Assembly (NCBI GenBank): GCA_910577325.1
Contig: CAJTMR010000018.1
Coordinates: forward strand, 1 to 64,000
DNA length: 64,000 nt
Reading direction: 5' to 3'
Origin: an uncultured Parabacteroides sp.
GTDB lineage: Bacteria > Bacteroidota > Bacteroidia > Bacteroidales > Tannerellaceae
In this document: positions 1-9,538 of the stretch, piece after piece
Layout of the letters: each line of letters begins with the position of its first letter
Position numbering within the stretch: position 1 is the first letter of the stretch
Program-made: the position numbers and the translations under genes
The notes under the pieces: generated by a model
Databases searched by the model: none
Told to the model about the DNA's origin: nothing
What the model saw: the letters and a program-made list of their open reading frames with translations, nothing else

Positions 1-44
1 ACGTCGATGGTACTGCGTAAAAGTGGGAGAGTAGATAGCCGCCG
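1..44 (+). rRNA. rrf: 5S ribosomal RNA, 3' end only
   Basis: The first ~44 bases match the end of Bacteroidales 5S rRNA: the GATGGTACTGC stretch followed by GGGAGAGTAG and a CCGCC end. The rest of the gene, and presumably the 23S and 16S genes, lie before the window. The exact 3' end is estimated. A strong hairpin terminator follows, as expected for the end of an rRNA operon. Confidence 0.85.
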
Positions 45-81
45 TTTTGAGAAGAGCGGGAGCTCAAGAAAAAAGTGAAAA

Positions 82-113
82 GGAATTAGTCGTAAGGCTA
101 ATTCCTTTTTTTA
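82..113 (+). terminator. rho-independent terminator of the rRNA operon
   Basis: GGAATTAG (82-89) pairs perfectly with CTAATTCC (98-105) around an 8-nt loop, followed by a run of T. It sits ~40 bp after the 5S end. The remaining ~280 bp up to the efflux operon is AT-rich and shows no gene and no clear TAnnTTTG promoter. Confidence 0.88.
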
Positions 114-392
114 TTTTATGGGTTAAAGAGTTTTTGGGGATGAGATTCTTTTGGATAAGATAATACTTTGATGCCATATAATTGGGGATTTTCTGGAAGA
201 TTGGGGAATAATTCTACATATATGGACTGTGGCTTGGATAACAAGTTATTCCATGTTGGGATATAATATATTAAGAATGAATTGAATAATATTTTTTAAC
301 GGATTTGTTTAAAACAATGGTATGATTATTTCATTTCTTAATTTGAAAATAGATATATAGCAGGTTTAAATGTCAATTATAGATATTAGAAA

Positions 393-1559
393 ATGGTAGG
401 AGAAAGATTGGTTAAAGGGGCTGTGTTTTTAGCCTTGGTGGTATTAGCAACGGGATGTCGGCATAAGGATGAACCTTTGAGACCGCTCGTGATAGTTGAT
501 AAACCAGCGAAAGAAGATGTACAGATTTTTGGTGAATATGTAGGACGTATTCGAGCCGCACGGTTCGTGGAGATACATGCTCGTGTTGAGGGTTATCTGG
601 AAAAGATGTTGTTTATGGAGGGAAAGAAAGTAAAGCAAAATGAGCCTCTTTTCATTATTAATTCAGCTCTTTATAAGGCAAAAGTAGAAAAAGCCAAAGC
701 GCAGTTGAAAAAGAACGAAGCACAGGCAGCAAAAGCTAAGCGTGATGTAGAGCGTTTGCAGCCTTTGTATGAACAACATGCTGCCAGTCAATTAGATTTG
801 GATAATGCTTTAGCGTCGTTGGGAGATGCAGAAGCGGATATTGCCATGAGCAAGGCCGATCTGGATCAGGCGCAGCTTGAATTGAGCTACACGATTGTTA
901 CTTCTCCACTGGCCGGATATATCAGTGAACGTTTTGTGGATGTCGGAGCCTTGGTCGGTCCCGGTGTAAACTCCAAATTGGCGGCTGTCGTAAAAAGTGA
1001 CACTGTTTTGGTCGACTTCAAGATGACAGCATTGGATTATTTGCGTGCCGAACGTCGTAATATTAAATTCGGGGAACAAGATACGTCTCGCTCTTGGCAA
1101 CCGACAGTGACGGTTACCTTGGCTGACGATTCTGAATATCCAGTTAAAGGGATAGTGGACTTTGCTGATCCTATTGTCGATCCGCAGACCGGTACATTCG
1201 GTGTACGTGCAGAACTTCCCAATCCGAATCAAAAACTTCTTCCGGGGCAGTTTACGAAGGTGAAACTTTTATTGGATGTCCGTGAAGGTGCGATTGTTGT
1301 TCCTCGTAAAGCTATTTCCATAGAGAAGGGAGGGGCTTTTATCTATGTAGTCCGTCGGGACAATGTGGCAGAAAAACGCTTTGTACAGACAGGACCGGAA
1401 ATCAGGAATAGCATTGTCATAGAGCGTGGATTGGGAGAAAATGAACAAGTTGTAATAGAAGGCTATCATAAGTTGGTTCCCAGTATGTTGGTACAGCCGA
1501 TACTGGCAGGTGACGATAAAGCGATTGAAATATTGAAGGCAAAGGAGGGAGAAGCATGA
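393..1559 (+). CDS. RND efflux periplasmic adaptor (membrane fusion lipoprotein)
   Basis: The 388-aa adaptor of a tripartite RND pump (AcrA/MexA family), linking the inner-membrane pump to the outer-membrane channel. The N-terminus is a lipoprotein signal with a lipobox ending LATGC (Cys22), so it should be anchored by lipid. The order is that of the family: N-terminal half of a lipoyl-like barrel (EIHARVEGYLEKM), a long helical hairpin rich in Lys/Ala/Glu (about residues 90-160), the second lipoyl half (SPLAGYISERFVDVG), then the beta-barrel and membrane-proximal domains. Its last 4 bases overlap the pump gene (ATGA), so the two are translationally coupled. The substrate cannot be read from sequence; multidrug, bile-salt or dye export are typical for the family. 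No adjacent regulator is present. Confidence 0.93.
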   Translation: MVGERLVKGAVFLALVVLATGCRHKDEPLRPLVIVDKPAKEDVQIFGEYVGRIRAARFVEIHARVEGYLEKMLFMEGKKVKQNEPLFIINSALYKAKVEKAKAQLKKNEAQAAKAKRDVERLQPLYEQHAASQLDLDNALASLGDAEADIAMSKADLDQAQLELSYTIVTSPLAGYISERFVDVGALVGPGVNSKLAAVVKSDTVLVDFKMTALDYLRAERRNIKFGEQDTSRSWQPTVTVTLADDSEYPVKGIVDFADPIVDPQTGTFGVRAELPNPNQKLLPGQFTKVKLLLDVREGAIVVPRKAISIEKGGAFIYVVRRDNVAEKRFVQTGPEIRNSIVIERGLGENEQVVIEGYHKLVPSMLVQPILAGDDKAIEILKAKEGEA

Positions 1560-4500
1560 AACCGGGATTTTTTATAGACCGTCCGGTTTTTTCGACAGTA
1601 CTTTCTTTGGTAATAGTTATTGTCGGGATTATCGGGTTGGTGATGTTGCCGGTGGATCAGTATCCACAGATCACTCCGCCGGTGGTGAAGATTAGTGCCT
1701 CGTATCCGGGTGCAAGTGCCATGACGGTATCACAAGCTGTTGCGACTCCGATCGAACAAGAGTTGAATGGTACGCCGGGTATGATCTATATGCAGAGTAG
1801 CAGTTCTAATTCAGGAGGGTTGACTATCACTGTTACATTCGATGTGAATGCAAATCCGGATCTTTCGGCTGTTGAGATCCAAAACCGCGTGAAACTGGCG
1901 GAATCCCGTTTGCCGGCAGATGTTGTGCAGAACGGGATCACGGTAGAAAAGCAATCTGCCAGTCAGTTGATGACTTTGAGTTTGCTTTCGGACGACCCTC
2001 GTTTCGATGAGATCTATCTGAGTAATTTTGCGACCATTAACGTGTTGGACGTACTTCGTCGTATTCCCGGTGTAGGTCGTGTCTCGAATATCGGTAGCCG
2101 TTATTATGGTATGCAGATCTGGGTCTATCCGGATCGTCTGGCAAACATGGGGCTTACGGTAAAGGACTTGCAGAATGCCTTGAAAGAGCAAAATAGCGAA
2201 TCTGCAGCCGGTGAGTTGGGAAAACAACCAGTATTGGATGTTGATATAACACTGCCCGTTACAGCCAGAGGACGGTTATCTACTGTAAAAGAGTTCGAAG
2301 ATATTGTTGTCCGTGCTAATCCGGACGGTTCTATTGTTCGTATTCGTGATGTGGCAAGAGTTTCGCTTGAAGCCTCTTCCTATTCGACGGAAAGTGGACT
2401 GAACGGAAAAAATGCAGCCATCCTCGCTATTTATATGTTGCCGGGGGCCAATGCGCTTGAAGTGGCTGCAAATGTAAAGGACGCGATGAAAGAGATTAGC
2501 CAAAACTTTCCCGAAGGGTTGGAATATAAATTTCCCTTCGATGCAACCGAATATATATCCCAGTCTATCCACGAGGTATATAAAACCCTGTTTGAAGCTT
2601 TGTTCCTGGTGGTACTGGTTGTATTCTTGTCCTTGCAGAACTGGCGTGCGGCCTTGATTCCGACAATTGCAGTTCCTATCTCTTTGATTGGGACATTCGG
2701 TTTTATGCTGGTCATGGGTTTCTCACTTAATATGTTGACGTTGTTAGGCTTGATTTTGGCAATCGGTATTGTGGTGGACGATGCGATCGTTGTGGTGGAA
2801 AATGTGGAACGTTTAATGCACGAAGAATGTTTGACGGCACGTGAGGCAACCCATAAAGCTATGCGTGAATTATCGGGAGCCTTGATCGCTACATCTATGG
2901 TGTTGGCTGCTGTGTTTGTTCCTGTCAGTTTTTTGAGTGGGATTACCGGAGCCTTGTACCGTCAGTTTTCCATTACGATTGTGGTTTCCGTACTGTTGTC
3001 TACGGTTGTGGCACTTACGCTGAGTCCTGCCATGTGTGCGATAATCCTACGGCCGAATAGGAAGGAAAAGAATATAGTTTTCCGCAAAATCAATATTTGG
3101 TTAGCTAAAGGAAATAACAGATATAGTCATTTACTGGAAAAAGCGATTCGGAATCCGAGACGGATTTTGGCTGGTTTCGGTATGGTGATAGTGTTTATCT
3201 TTGTGTTGAACCGGATGGTTCCGACCAGTTTTATCCCAGAGGAAGACCAAGGGTTCTTTACTGTCGAATTGGTAATGCCCGAAGGAGCAACCTTGGAACG
3301 TTCTCGTAAAGTTACAGACCGTGCGATCGCTTTTATCGAAAAGCTGCCGGCAGTTGCATTTGTGCAGAACGTGACCGGTAGCAGTACACGTGTTGGTACT
3401 TCACAGAGCCGTTCTACCCTGACTGTTATCCTAAAACCTTGGGAAGAACGTAAATCTTCCAATATGAGTGTGGAGGACGTAATGGAACAATGCCGTAAAG
3501 AATTCTTATATTATCCAGAGATATTAGCCTACCTGAATCGTCCTCCTGTGATTCCGGGGTTAGGAGAGAGCGGAGGTTTGGAAATGCAATTGGAGGCTCG
3601 TGGTGATGCCAGTTGGGAAAATTTGGTGGCGGCTACTGATACTTTCATGCTCTATGCATCGAAAGCACCGGAACTGACAGGAGTGTCGTCTGCTTTGCAG
3701 TCGGAGATCCCACAACTATACTTTAATGTAGACCGTGACCGTGCGAAATTTCTCGGTATCCCGTTGACGGATATTTTTTCGACTATGAAGGCTTATTTAG
3801 GTTCCGTCTACGTGAATGATTTCAACATGTTCAACCGTATATATAAGGTGTATATCCAGGCGGAAGCTCCTTATCGTGCAACGCGCGATAACCTTGGCTT
3901 GTTCTTTGTTCGTGCACAGAACGGTTCGATGGTTCCGTTGACAGCTTTGGGAACGACCAGCTATACGACCGGACCGGGAACGATCAAACGTTTTAATATG
4001 TTCACTACTGCCGCTATTAGTGCCGTTGCGGCTCCCGGATACAGTTCTGGCGAAGCGATGGCTGTCATGCAGCGAATTGCCCGTGAGCATCTGCCGGAGA
4101 ATATTGGGTTGGAATGGAGTGGACTTTCCTATCAGGAGAAAAAGGCAGACGGGCAAACCGGATTTGTGTTAGCGTTGGTTTTTCTTTTCGTCTTCCTTTT
4201 TTTAGCTGCCCAGTATGAAAGCTGGATTGTACCGATCGCCGTACTGCTTTCATTGCCGGTGGCGGCATTGGGGGCTTACCTTGGGATATGGTTGACGGGG
4301 CTGCATAACGATATTTATTTCCAGATTGGTTTGGTGACATTGATCGGTCTTGCAGCAAAGAATGCGATTCTGATTGTCGAGTTTGCCAAAGTGCAGGTTG
4401 ATTCTGGCATCGACGTTGTTAAAGCAGCTCTTCATGCCGCCCGGATGCGTTTCCGTCCGATTTTGATGACATCATTGGCGTTCGTTTTGGGTATGCTTCC

Positions 4501-4684
4501 GATGGTATTGGCAAGTGGGCCGGGGTCTGCTTCCCGCCACAGTATCGGAACTGGTGTATTTTTCGGAATGTTGATTGCCATTACGGTTGGGATCGTTTTG
4601 GTTCCCTTCTTCTTTGTCCTGATTTATAAGGTAAAAGATAAAGTCAGAATAGAACGTATTCTTCTTCGAACAACAAGCAAATAA
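1556..4684 (+). CDS. RND multidrug efflux permease, HAE1 (AcrB-like) family
   Basis: The 1042-aa inner-membrane proton/drug antiporter of the tripartite system, the usual length for HAE1 pumps. It opens with the typical N-terminus (FFIDRPVFSTVLSLVI) and has the PGASAMTVSQAVATPIEQ segment of the porter domain. The proton-relay acidic pair lies in GIVVDDAIVVVENV in TM4, and the second TM bundle has the matching GLAAKNAILIVEFAK. Two large periplasmic loops separate the membrane halves. It starts inside the last codons of the adaptor gene and is followed 5 bp later by the outer-membrane factor, so all three form one operon. Closest functional relatives by motif are AcrB, MexB and MexF; substrate range is unknown. 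Confidence 0.95.
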   Translation: MKPGFFIDRPVFSTVLSLVIVIVGIIGLVMLPVDQYPQITPPVVKISASYPGASAMTVSQAVATPIEQELNGTPGMIYMQSSSSNSGGLTITVTFDVNANPDLSAVEIQNRVKLAESRLPADVVQNGITVEKQSASQLMTLSLLSDDPRFDEIYLSNFATINVLDVLRRIPGVGRVSNIGSRYYGMQIWVYPDRLANMGLTVKDLQNALKEQNSESAAGELGKQPVLDVDITLPVTARGRLSTVKEFEDIVVRANPDGSIVRIRDVARVSLEASSYSTESGLNGKNAAILAIYMLPGANALEVAANVKDAMKEISQNFPEGLEYKFPFDATEYISQSIHEVYKTLFEALFLVVLVVFLSLQNWRAALIPTIAVPISLIGTFGFMLVMGFSLNMLTLLGLILAIGIVVDDAIVVVENVERLMHEECLTAREATHKAMRELSGALIATSMVLAAVFVPVSFLSGITGALYRQFSITIVVSVLLSTVVALTLSPAMCAIILRPNRKEKNIVFRKINIWLAKGNNRYSHLLEKAIRNPRRILAGFGMVIVFIFVLNRMVPTSFIPEEDQGFFTVELVMPEGATLERSRKVTDRAIAFIEKLPAVAFVQNVTGSSTRVGTSQSRSTLTVILKPWEERKSSNMSVEDVMEQCRKEFLYYPEILAYLNRPPVIPGLGESGGLEMQLEARGDASWENLVAATDTFMLYASKAPELTGVSSALQSEIPQLYFNVDRDRAKFLGIPLTDIFSTMKAYLGSVYVNDFNMFNRIYKVYIQAEAPYRATRDNLGLFFVRAQNGSMVPLTALGTTSYTTGPGTIKRFNMFTTAAISAVAAPGYSSGEAMAVMQRIAREHLPENIGLEWSGLSYQEKKADGQTGFVLALVFLFVFLFLAAQYESWIVPIAVLLSLPVAALGAYLGIWLTGLHNDIYFQIGLVTLIGLAAKNAILIVEFAKVQVDSGIDVVKAALHAARMRFRPILMTSLAFVLGMLPMVLASGPGSASRHSIGTGVFFGMLIAITVGIVLVPFFFVLIYKVKDKVRIERILLRTTSK

Positions 4685-4689
4685 TTACA

Positions 4690-6060
4690 ATGAAACGAAA
4701 CATTTATATATTTACGGTTTTGTCCCTTTCAGTGATGCTTTATTCTTGCAAAATTGGTAAGAAATATGCCCGTCCGGAATTGAATCTTCCGGAAGAGATT
4801 GTGGCAGGAGCGGATACAGCTTCGATCGACAGTATTTCTTGGCAAAGCCTGTATACTGATACGACTTTGCAGCGTCTGATCACTATTGCTCTTGATAATA
4901 ATAAAGACATGAAGATCGCAGCAGCGAAGATCAAAGAAGCGATCGCATCGAAACGGATCACCTTTGCAGATCAGTTTCCGGAAGTGGGAGCTCGGATTTA
5001 CGGACAGAAAGAACGGCTTGACTACGGAGGCGATACCCCGAAACCTGATCCCGAATATGGAGCCAAGCTGACTCTCTCGTGGGAATTGGATCTGTGGGGG
5101 AATCTCCGTTGGGCAAACGAAGCAGGGATAGCTGCTTATCTGCAATCTGTGGAAGCACGTCGTGCTTTGCAGATGACTTTGGTTGCTGAAGTGGCTGCTG
5201 CTTATTACGAACTTTGTGCGCTCGATCAGGAACAAGACATTGTCCGCCATACATTGGCTGCCCGTCGCGAAGGTGTCCGTCTGGCCAAATTACGTTTCGA
5301 AGGAGGTTTGACTTCCGAGACTTCCTATAATCAGGCGCAGGTGGAGCTGGCACGTACGGAAACCTTGCTTCCTTCACTCGAGCGGAAGATAAAGATAAAG
5401 GAGAGCGACCTTTCTTTTCTGCTTGGACAGTATTCGGGATATATCCCACGCGGATTACCTTTGCGTGAACAGCATTTGCCAGAAACATTGCCGGTTGGTT
5501 TACCCTCTTCCTTGCTTGAACGACGTCCGGACATGCGTCAGGCTGAACAAAAGCTTCGTGAAGCGAATGCCAGGGTAGGGGTTGCCCAGACTGATCTTTT
5601 CCCGAAAATCAGCCTGACCGGTAATTGGGGCTTTGAGAATGAAGAACTGACGAATTTCATTAAGAGTCCTGCCTGGTTTCTTGCCGGTGATTTGCTGCAA
5701 CCATTGTTTGCTATGGGTAAGAACAAAGCGAAACTGAAAGCGGCCCGTACTCGTTATGAGCAGGAAGTATATAATTATCAGAAAAGCGTGCTTGGTGCTT
5801 TTAAGGAAGTCAATAATGCAATCGTCACAATCCGCAAGGCAAAAGAGGTGCGTCAGTCATACGAGAAATTGCTTAAGGCAGCCAATACCTATCTTCAGTT
5901 GGCGCAATTGCAGTATATCAATGGTGTTATCAACTATATGGACGTGCTCGACGCCCAGCGTGGTTTGCTCGAAGCGCAACTTAGCCTGAACAAGGCGATG
6001 CTCGATGAGTTGCTTTCGACTGTTTTCCTTTATAAGGCGTTGGGAGGAGGATATGATTGA
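4690..6060 (+). CDS. RND efflux outer-membrane factor (TolC/OprM, NodT family lipoprotein)
   Basis: The 456-aa outer-membrane channel of the efflux operon. The N-terminus MKRNIYIFTVLSLSVMLYSCKIG has a lipobox Cys (LYSC), so it is likely lipidated like OprM. Two repeated OEP halves are visible, with the typical strand and helix motifs WELDLWGNLRWANEAG and RRPDMRQAEQKLREANARVG, ending in the long helical segment QYINGVINYMDVLDAQRGLLEAQ. It is the third gene of the operon, 5 bp after the pump. Residues around each repeat fit the 12-stranded trimeric barrel with helical tunnel known for the family. Confidence 0.94.
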   Translation: MKRNIYIFTVLSLSVMLYSCKIGKKYARPELNLPEEIVAGADTASIDSISWQSLYTDTTLQRLITIALDNNKDMKIAAAKIKEAIASKRITFADQFPEVGARIYGQKERLDYGGDTPKPDPEYGAKLTLSWELDLWGNLRWANEAGIAAYLQSVEARRALQMTLVAEVAAAYYELCALDQEQDIVRHTLAARREGVRLAKLRFEGGLTSETSYNQAQVELARTETLLPSLERKIKIKESDLSFLLGQYSGYIPRGLPLREQHLPETLPVGLPSSLLERRPDMRQAEQKLREANARVGVAQTDLFPKISLTGNWGFENEELTNFIKSPAWFLAGDLLQPLFAMGKNKAKLKAARTRYEQEVYNYQKSVLGAFKEVNNAIVTIRKAKEVRQSYEKLLKAANTYLQLAQLQYINGVINYMDVLDAQRGLLEAQLSLNKAMLDELLSTVFLYKALGGGYD

Positions 6061-6063
6061 TAA

Positions 6064-6094
6064 TTGACAATTCTTTATTTTTTGGTTATTTTTG
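6064..6094 (+). promoter_or_regulatory. putative promoter of metA (Bacteroidetes type)
   Basis: A -33-like TTG at 6064-6066 and a -7 element TATTTTTG at 6087-6094 (consensus TAnnTTTG), 20 bases apart. The inferred transcription start near 6099 lies after the upstream in-frame ATG at 6057, supporting metA translation from 6120. A short hairpin (GTTGT/ACAAC) follows at about 6094-6108. No SAM or homocysteine riboswitch was recognised. Confidence 0.5.
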
Positions 6095-6119
6095 TTGTCC
6101 GAAACAACACCGATTTATT

Positions 6120-7052
6120 ATGCCTTTAAATTTACAGAAGAACTTACCAGCGGTTGAGCTGTTGAAGAAAGAGCACATCTTTGTTATGGATTCGTTGCGT
6201 GCGTCTGAACAGGATATCCGTCCGCTACGTGTGGTTGTGTTGAACCTGATGCCGCTGAAGATTACGACGGAGACGGATCTTGTCCGTCTCTTGAGTAATA
6301 CACCTCTCCAAGTAGAGCTTGCCTTTATGAAGATAAAGGGGCATACTCCCAAGAATACACCGATTGAGCACATGCAGGAATTTTATAAAGATTTTGACGA
6401 GATGCAAGATGATTTCTACGACGGCATGATTATCACTGGCGCCCCCGTAGAGCAGTTGCCTTTCGAGGAAGTGAATTATTGGGAGGAAGTGACTGAGATA
6501 TTTGACTGGGCCCGTACGCATGTTACTTCTACCTTATATATATGCTGGGCGGCTCAGGCCGGGTTGTATCATTTTTATGGTGTACCCAAATATGCTCTGC
6601 CTGCCAAAATGTTCGGTGTGTTCCGCCATACGTTACGTGAACCATACGTGCCGATTTTCCGTGGTTTCGATGACGAGTTCTATGTGCCGCACAGCCGGCA
6701 TACGGAGATACGTCGTGAGGATGTTATGGAAATTCCCGAATTGACACTCTTGTCCGAAAGTGAAGAGTCCGGAGTTTATATGGCAATGGCGCGCGGAGGA
6801 CGTGAGTTTTTTATCACGGGGCATTCCGAATATTCGCCTTACACGTTGAACGACGAGTATATGCGTGACGTAAACAAAGGATTGCCTATTGCCGTTCCCC
6901 GCAACTATTATCGTAATGACAATCCGGCTCTCGGCCCGGTGGTTCGCTGGCGCGGTCATGCCAATCTGCTGTTCACCAACTGGCTGAACTACTATGTCTA
7001 TCAGGAAACCCCGTTTTGTATCGAGGATATCAGCAAGCTGGGTAATTTGTAA
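6120..7052 (+). CDS. metA: homoserine O-acyltransferase, probably acetyl-CoA specific
   Basis: A 310-aa MetA-family enzyme that activates homoserine for methionine synthesis. The start at 6120 (MPLNLQKNLPA) gives the standard MetA N-terminus; the frame stays open to 6057 but lacks family similarity there. The catalytic Cys is Cys142 in YICWAAQAG, and the His/Glu pair is in TGHSEYSPYTL, as in E. coli MetA. Residue 111, in TGAPVEQL, is Glu. In this family Glu at 111 (as in Bacillus cereus) goes with acetyl-CoA and Gly (as in E. coli) with succinyl-CoA, so the product is probably O-acetylhomoserine despite the usual succinyltransferase label. No other methionine gene is adjacent. Confidence 0.93.
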   Translation: MPLNLQKNLPAVELLKKEHIFVMDSLRASEQDIRPLRVVVLNLMPLKITTETDLVRLLSNTPLQVELAFMKIKGHTPKNTPIEHMQEFYKDFDEMQDDFYDGMIITGAPVEQLPFEEVNYWEEVTEIFDWARTHVTSTLYICWAAQAGLYHFYGVPKYALPAKMFGVFRHTLREPYVPIFRGFDDEFYVPHSRHTEIRREDVMEIPELTLLSESEESGVYMAMARGGREFFITGHSEYSPYTLNDEYMRDVNKGLPIAVPRNYYRNDNPALGPVVRWRGHANLLFTNWLNYYVYQETPFCIEDISKLGNL

Positions 7053-7073
7053 TCAAAAAATAAAAACGACATC

Positions 7074-8903
7074 ATGCAAAAAAAATCCCGTTCTATAGAA
7101 CTTCTCTCTCCGGCCAAAGACCTCAATTGCGGGATTGAGGCGATTAATCACGGTGCTGATGCCGTGTATATCGGCGCACCTAAGTTCGGTGCGCGTGTTG
7201 CTGCCGGCAACTCTTTGGAGGATATACGCGAACTTTGCGAGTATGCGCATCTGTATGGCGCCCGTATCTATGTTACGCTGAACACGATCTTGAAAGAAGA
7301 GGAGTTGGAGGAAGCCGAACGGATAATCTGGGGTCTTTGGCGTGCTGGAACGGATGCCCTGATCGTTCAGGATATGGGTATTACTCGGCTGAACCTGCCG
7401 CCTATCCCGCTTCACGCCAGTACACAGACGGATAATCGCACGCCGGAAAAGGTACGTTTTCTTGAAGCTGTCGGTTTTACGCAAGTTGTTCTGGCACGTG
7501 AACTCTCGTTAGGTGAGATCCGTCGGATAGCGGACGCGACTACTGTTCCGTTGGAAGTATTTGTACATGGAGCTCTCTGTGTCAGCTATAGTGGGCAATG
7601 TTATCTGAGCGCCGCTTTGAGTGGACGCAGCGCCAATCGTGGGGAATGTGCCCAATATTGCCGCCTGCCTTATACGATGGTTGATGCGGCGGGGATGGAA
7701 ATCGTCAGCAAAAAACACTTGCTTTCTCTCAAGGACATGAACCGTTCCGACCAACTGGAAGCCTTGTTAGACGCAGGAGTATCTTCTTTCAAGATCGAAG
7801 GACGGCTGAAAGATGTCAGCTATGTCAAGAATATTACTGCTTATTATCGGAAGAAGTTGGATGTTGTCCTGTCCCGTCGCCCGGAATATTGCCGTGCCTC
7901 TGCTGGACGAAGCATTTATACGTTCGAGCCGGTAGCTGAAAAGAGTTTTAACCGCGGGTTTACCTCGTTCCTTTTGGAGGGACGGACGGCGGATATTACC
8001 GCTTTCAATACACCTAAATCGTTGGGAGAACCTGTAGGAACGGTCAAGGAGATCAAAGGTAATTCCTTTACTGTGGCCGGATTGAAGCAGTTGAACAACG
8101 GGGACGGGCTTGTTTTCTTCAATAGGAAAGGCGAGTTGGAGGGCTTCCGCGTAAATCGGGTGGAGGAAAACCGGGTATTTCCGTTGGATATGCCGCAGCT
8201 TGCCGCTAAAACTCCGCTTTACCGTAATTTCGATCAGGCATTTGATAAACTGCTTGCCAAACCTTCCGCCGAACGCAAATTGTCCGTGAGGATCGAGTTC
8301 TTGGATAATCTCTTCGGGTTTACGCTTTGTATGGAGGACGAGACTGGTGCACGGATTATGTTGACCGAGCCGTTCTCGAAAGAGCTTGCCCGCCGCGATC
8401 AGCAAGATAATATCCGGACACAACTGTCCAAGTTGGGGAATACCCCTTTCGAGGTAACAGAAGTTGTAGTCGGTTTGTCCGGCAACTGGTTCGTTCCCTC
8501 TTCTTTGCTCGCCGATATGCGCCGTAAAGGAGTTGAGAAACTGTTGGAAGCACGTCGTGCCCGTTATTCCCGTGAGACAACAAAACGTGTGCGCTCTTCC
8601 GGGGCAGTACCTTTTCCCGAACGTTGTCTAACTTATCTGGGAAATGTCTCCAATGGAAAAGCCCGTTCGTTTTACCAAGATCATGGGGTGGAACAGATCG
8701 AACCGGCATTCGAACTGTCTTTCCGAAGAGATGTTCCATTGATGTTTACCAGACACTGCCTCCGCTATAGTATGGGATGGTGTCCTGCTTATCAAAAGAA
8801 CAAGTCTCCCTACAAGGAACCCTATTACCTGCTTTATAAAGATACGCGCCTCCGGTTGCAGTTTGACTGCAAGCATTGCCGGATGCTGGTGTATCAGGAG
8901 TAA
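7074..8903 (+). CDS. peptidase U32 family protein (RlhA/TrhP-like RNA hydroxylation)
   Basis: A 609-aa U32-family protein. The N-terminal TIM-barrel-like region carries the hallmark ELLSPAKDLNCGIEAINHGADAVYIG and the FVHGALCVSYSGQCYLS motif, followed by a Cys-rich RGECAQYCRLPY segment. U32 proteins such as E. coli RlhA and TrhP hydroxylate cytidine in 23S rRNA or uridine in tRNA using prephenate-derived chemistry; older annotations call them collagenases. This one is longer than TrhP and keeps a C-terminal part with Cys residues spaced HC-x7-C and later DCKHC, a possible Fe-S site. It lies 21 bp after metA on the same strand and may be cotranscribed. Which RNA is modified cannot be told by eye. 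Confidence 0.85.
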   Translation: MQKKSRSIELLSPAKDLNCGIEAINHGADAVYIGAPKFGARVAAGNSLEDIRELCEYAHLYGARIYVTLNTILKEEELEEAERIIWGLWRAGTDALIVQDMGITRLNLPPIPLHASTQTDNRTPEKVRFLEAVGFTQVVLARELSLGEIRRIADATTVPLEVFVHGALCVSYSGQCYLSAALSGRSANRGECAQYCRLPYTMVDAAGMEIVSKKHLLSLKDMNRSDQLEALLDAGVSSFKIEGRLKDVSYVKNITAYYRKKLDVVLSRRPEYCRASAGRSIYTFEPVAEKSFNRGFTSFLLEGRTADITAFNTPKSLGEPVGTVKEIKGNSFTVAGLKQLNNGDGLVFFNRKGELEGFRVNRVEENRVFPLDMPQLAAKTPLYRNFDQAFDKLLAKPSAERKLSVRIEFLDNLFGFTLCMEDETGARIMLTEPFSKELARRDQQDNIRTQLSKLGNTPFEVTEVVVGLSGNWFVPSSLLADMRRKGVEKLLEARRARYSRETTKRVRSSGAVPFPERCLTYLGNVSNGKARSFYQDHGVEQIEPAFELSFRRDVPLMFTRHCLRYSMGWCPAYQKNKSPYKEPYYLLYKDTRLRLQFDCKHCRMLVYQE

Positions 8904-8975
8904 TTCAGAAATAAAGGATTCGATAGGCAAGGAAAAAAGTATCCTCCGACAGAAACCGGAAGGTAGTCTATAAGG

Positions 8976-9452
8976 TTATGCTTCTTTCTCTAAAAGTTCC
9001 ATATATTTTTTCACTCTTTCCGTGTCTTCCGGAGCCGGACTCCAAGGAGCGAAATTCTCCGGAGCAAGCGGGGTGAACGGCCCTTCCTTGATCTCATATA
9101 TGACAGAGCCGGATTCCAGTACTAACAGGCTGTGCCATGTTCCGGCCTTTATTTCGGTGCCATAGACGCCTTTTTGGGGATCGAGTATCTGTGTTTCGGT
9201 GATTTTCCCTTCGTTGTCAAAAAGGAAAACGGCAATGCGGCCACGGAGCAAGAGGAATATTTCGTTTTTTCCGGGGTTCAGATGGCGATGCGGGCGGATG
9301 TAGGTTCCTGGTTCCAAAGCGTTGAGCAGACGGTTGACGGGATCGTCCAAATGCTCGTGGAAGTTGTAGTTCATGCGTAGCCGAGGCGATTGTTTGGCGC
9401 GTCCGGTCGTTTCGTCCAATAGGACTTCGTTGATGATTTTCATGCGGATCAT
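8976..9452 (-). CDS. WbuC-family cupin metalloprotein
   Basis: About 158 aa from the start chosen at 9452 (MIRMKIINEVLL). The frame is open to an earlier ATG at 9500, but that extension does not resemble the family; an ATG at 9443 is a third option. A single cupin barrel is visible: PHRHLNPGKNEIFLLLRGR supplies the His/His/Glu metal ligands and GTWHSLLVLESGS a later His. WbuC-type proteins occur in O-antigen and other polysaccharide loci and are thought to act as sugar-modifying or binding cupins, but the reaction is not established. It stands alone on the minus strand between the U32 gene and an HTCS gene. Confidence 0.75.
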   Translation of the reverse strand: MIRMKIINEVLLDETTGRAKQSPRLRMNYNFHEHLDDPVNRLLNALEPGTYIRPHRHLNPGKNEIFLLLRGRIAVFLFDNEGKITETQILDPQKGVYGTEIKAGTWHSLLVLESGSVIYEIKEGPFTPLAPENFAPWSPAPEDTERVKKYMELLEKEA

Positions 9453-9507
9453 TGTTTTTGAGGGACGAATGTACGAAATAATTAGTGGGTGATATGCCAT
9501 TTCTCTG

Positions 9508-9515
9508 TACTTTTG
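9508..9515 (+). promoter_or_regulatory. -7 promoter element for the fructose-type HTCS gene
   Basis: TACTTTTG matches the Bacteroidetes -7 consensus TAnnTTTG and lies 24 bp before the ATG at 9539. No convincing -33 TTG was found at the right distance, so this is a moderate call. Confidence 0.45.
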
Positions 9516-9538
9516 CAGAAACTCGTAAATGAAACAGC

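Noticed and set aside
6057..6119. N-terminal extension of metA starting at the efflux-gene stop (ATGA-type overlap).
   Set aside because: The 21 added residues do not resemble MetA, and a TAnnTTTG promoter lies inside the stretch; the standard N-terminus starts at 6120.
6061..6120. SAM or cobalamin riboswitch before metA.
   Set aside because: The leader is only ~20 nt from the inferred transcript start and contains one small hairpin; no known aptamer motif fits.
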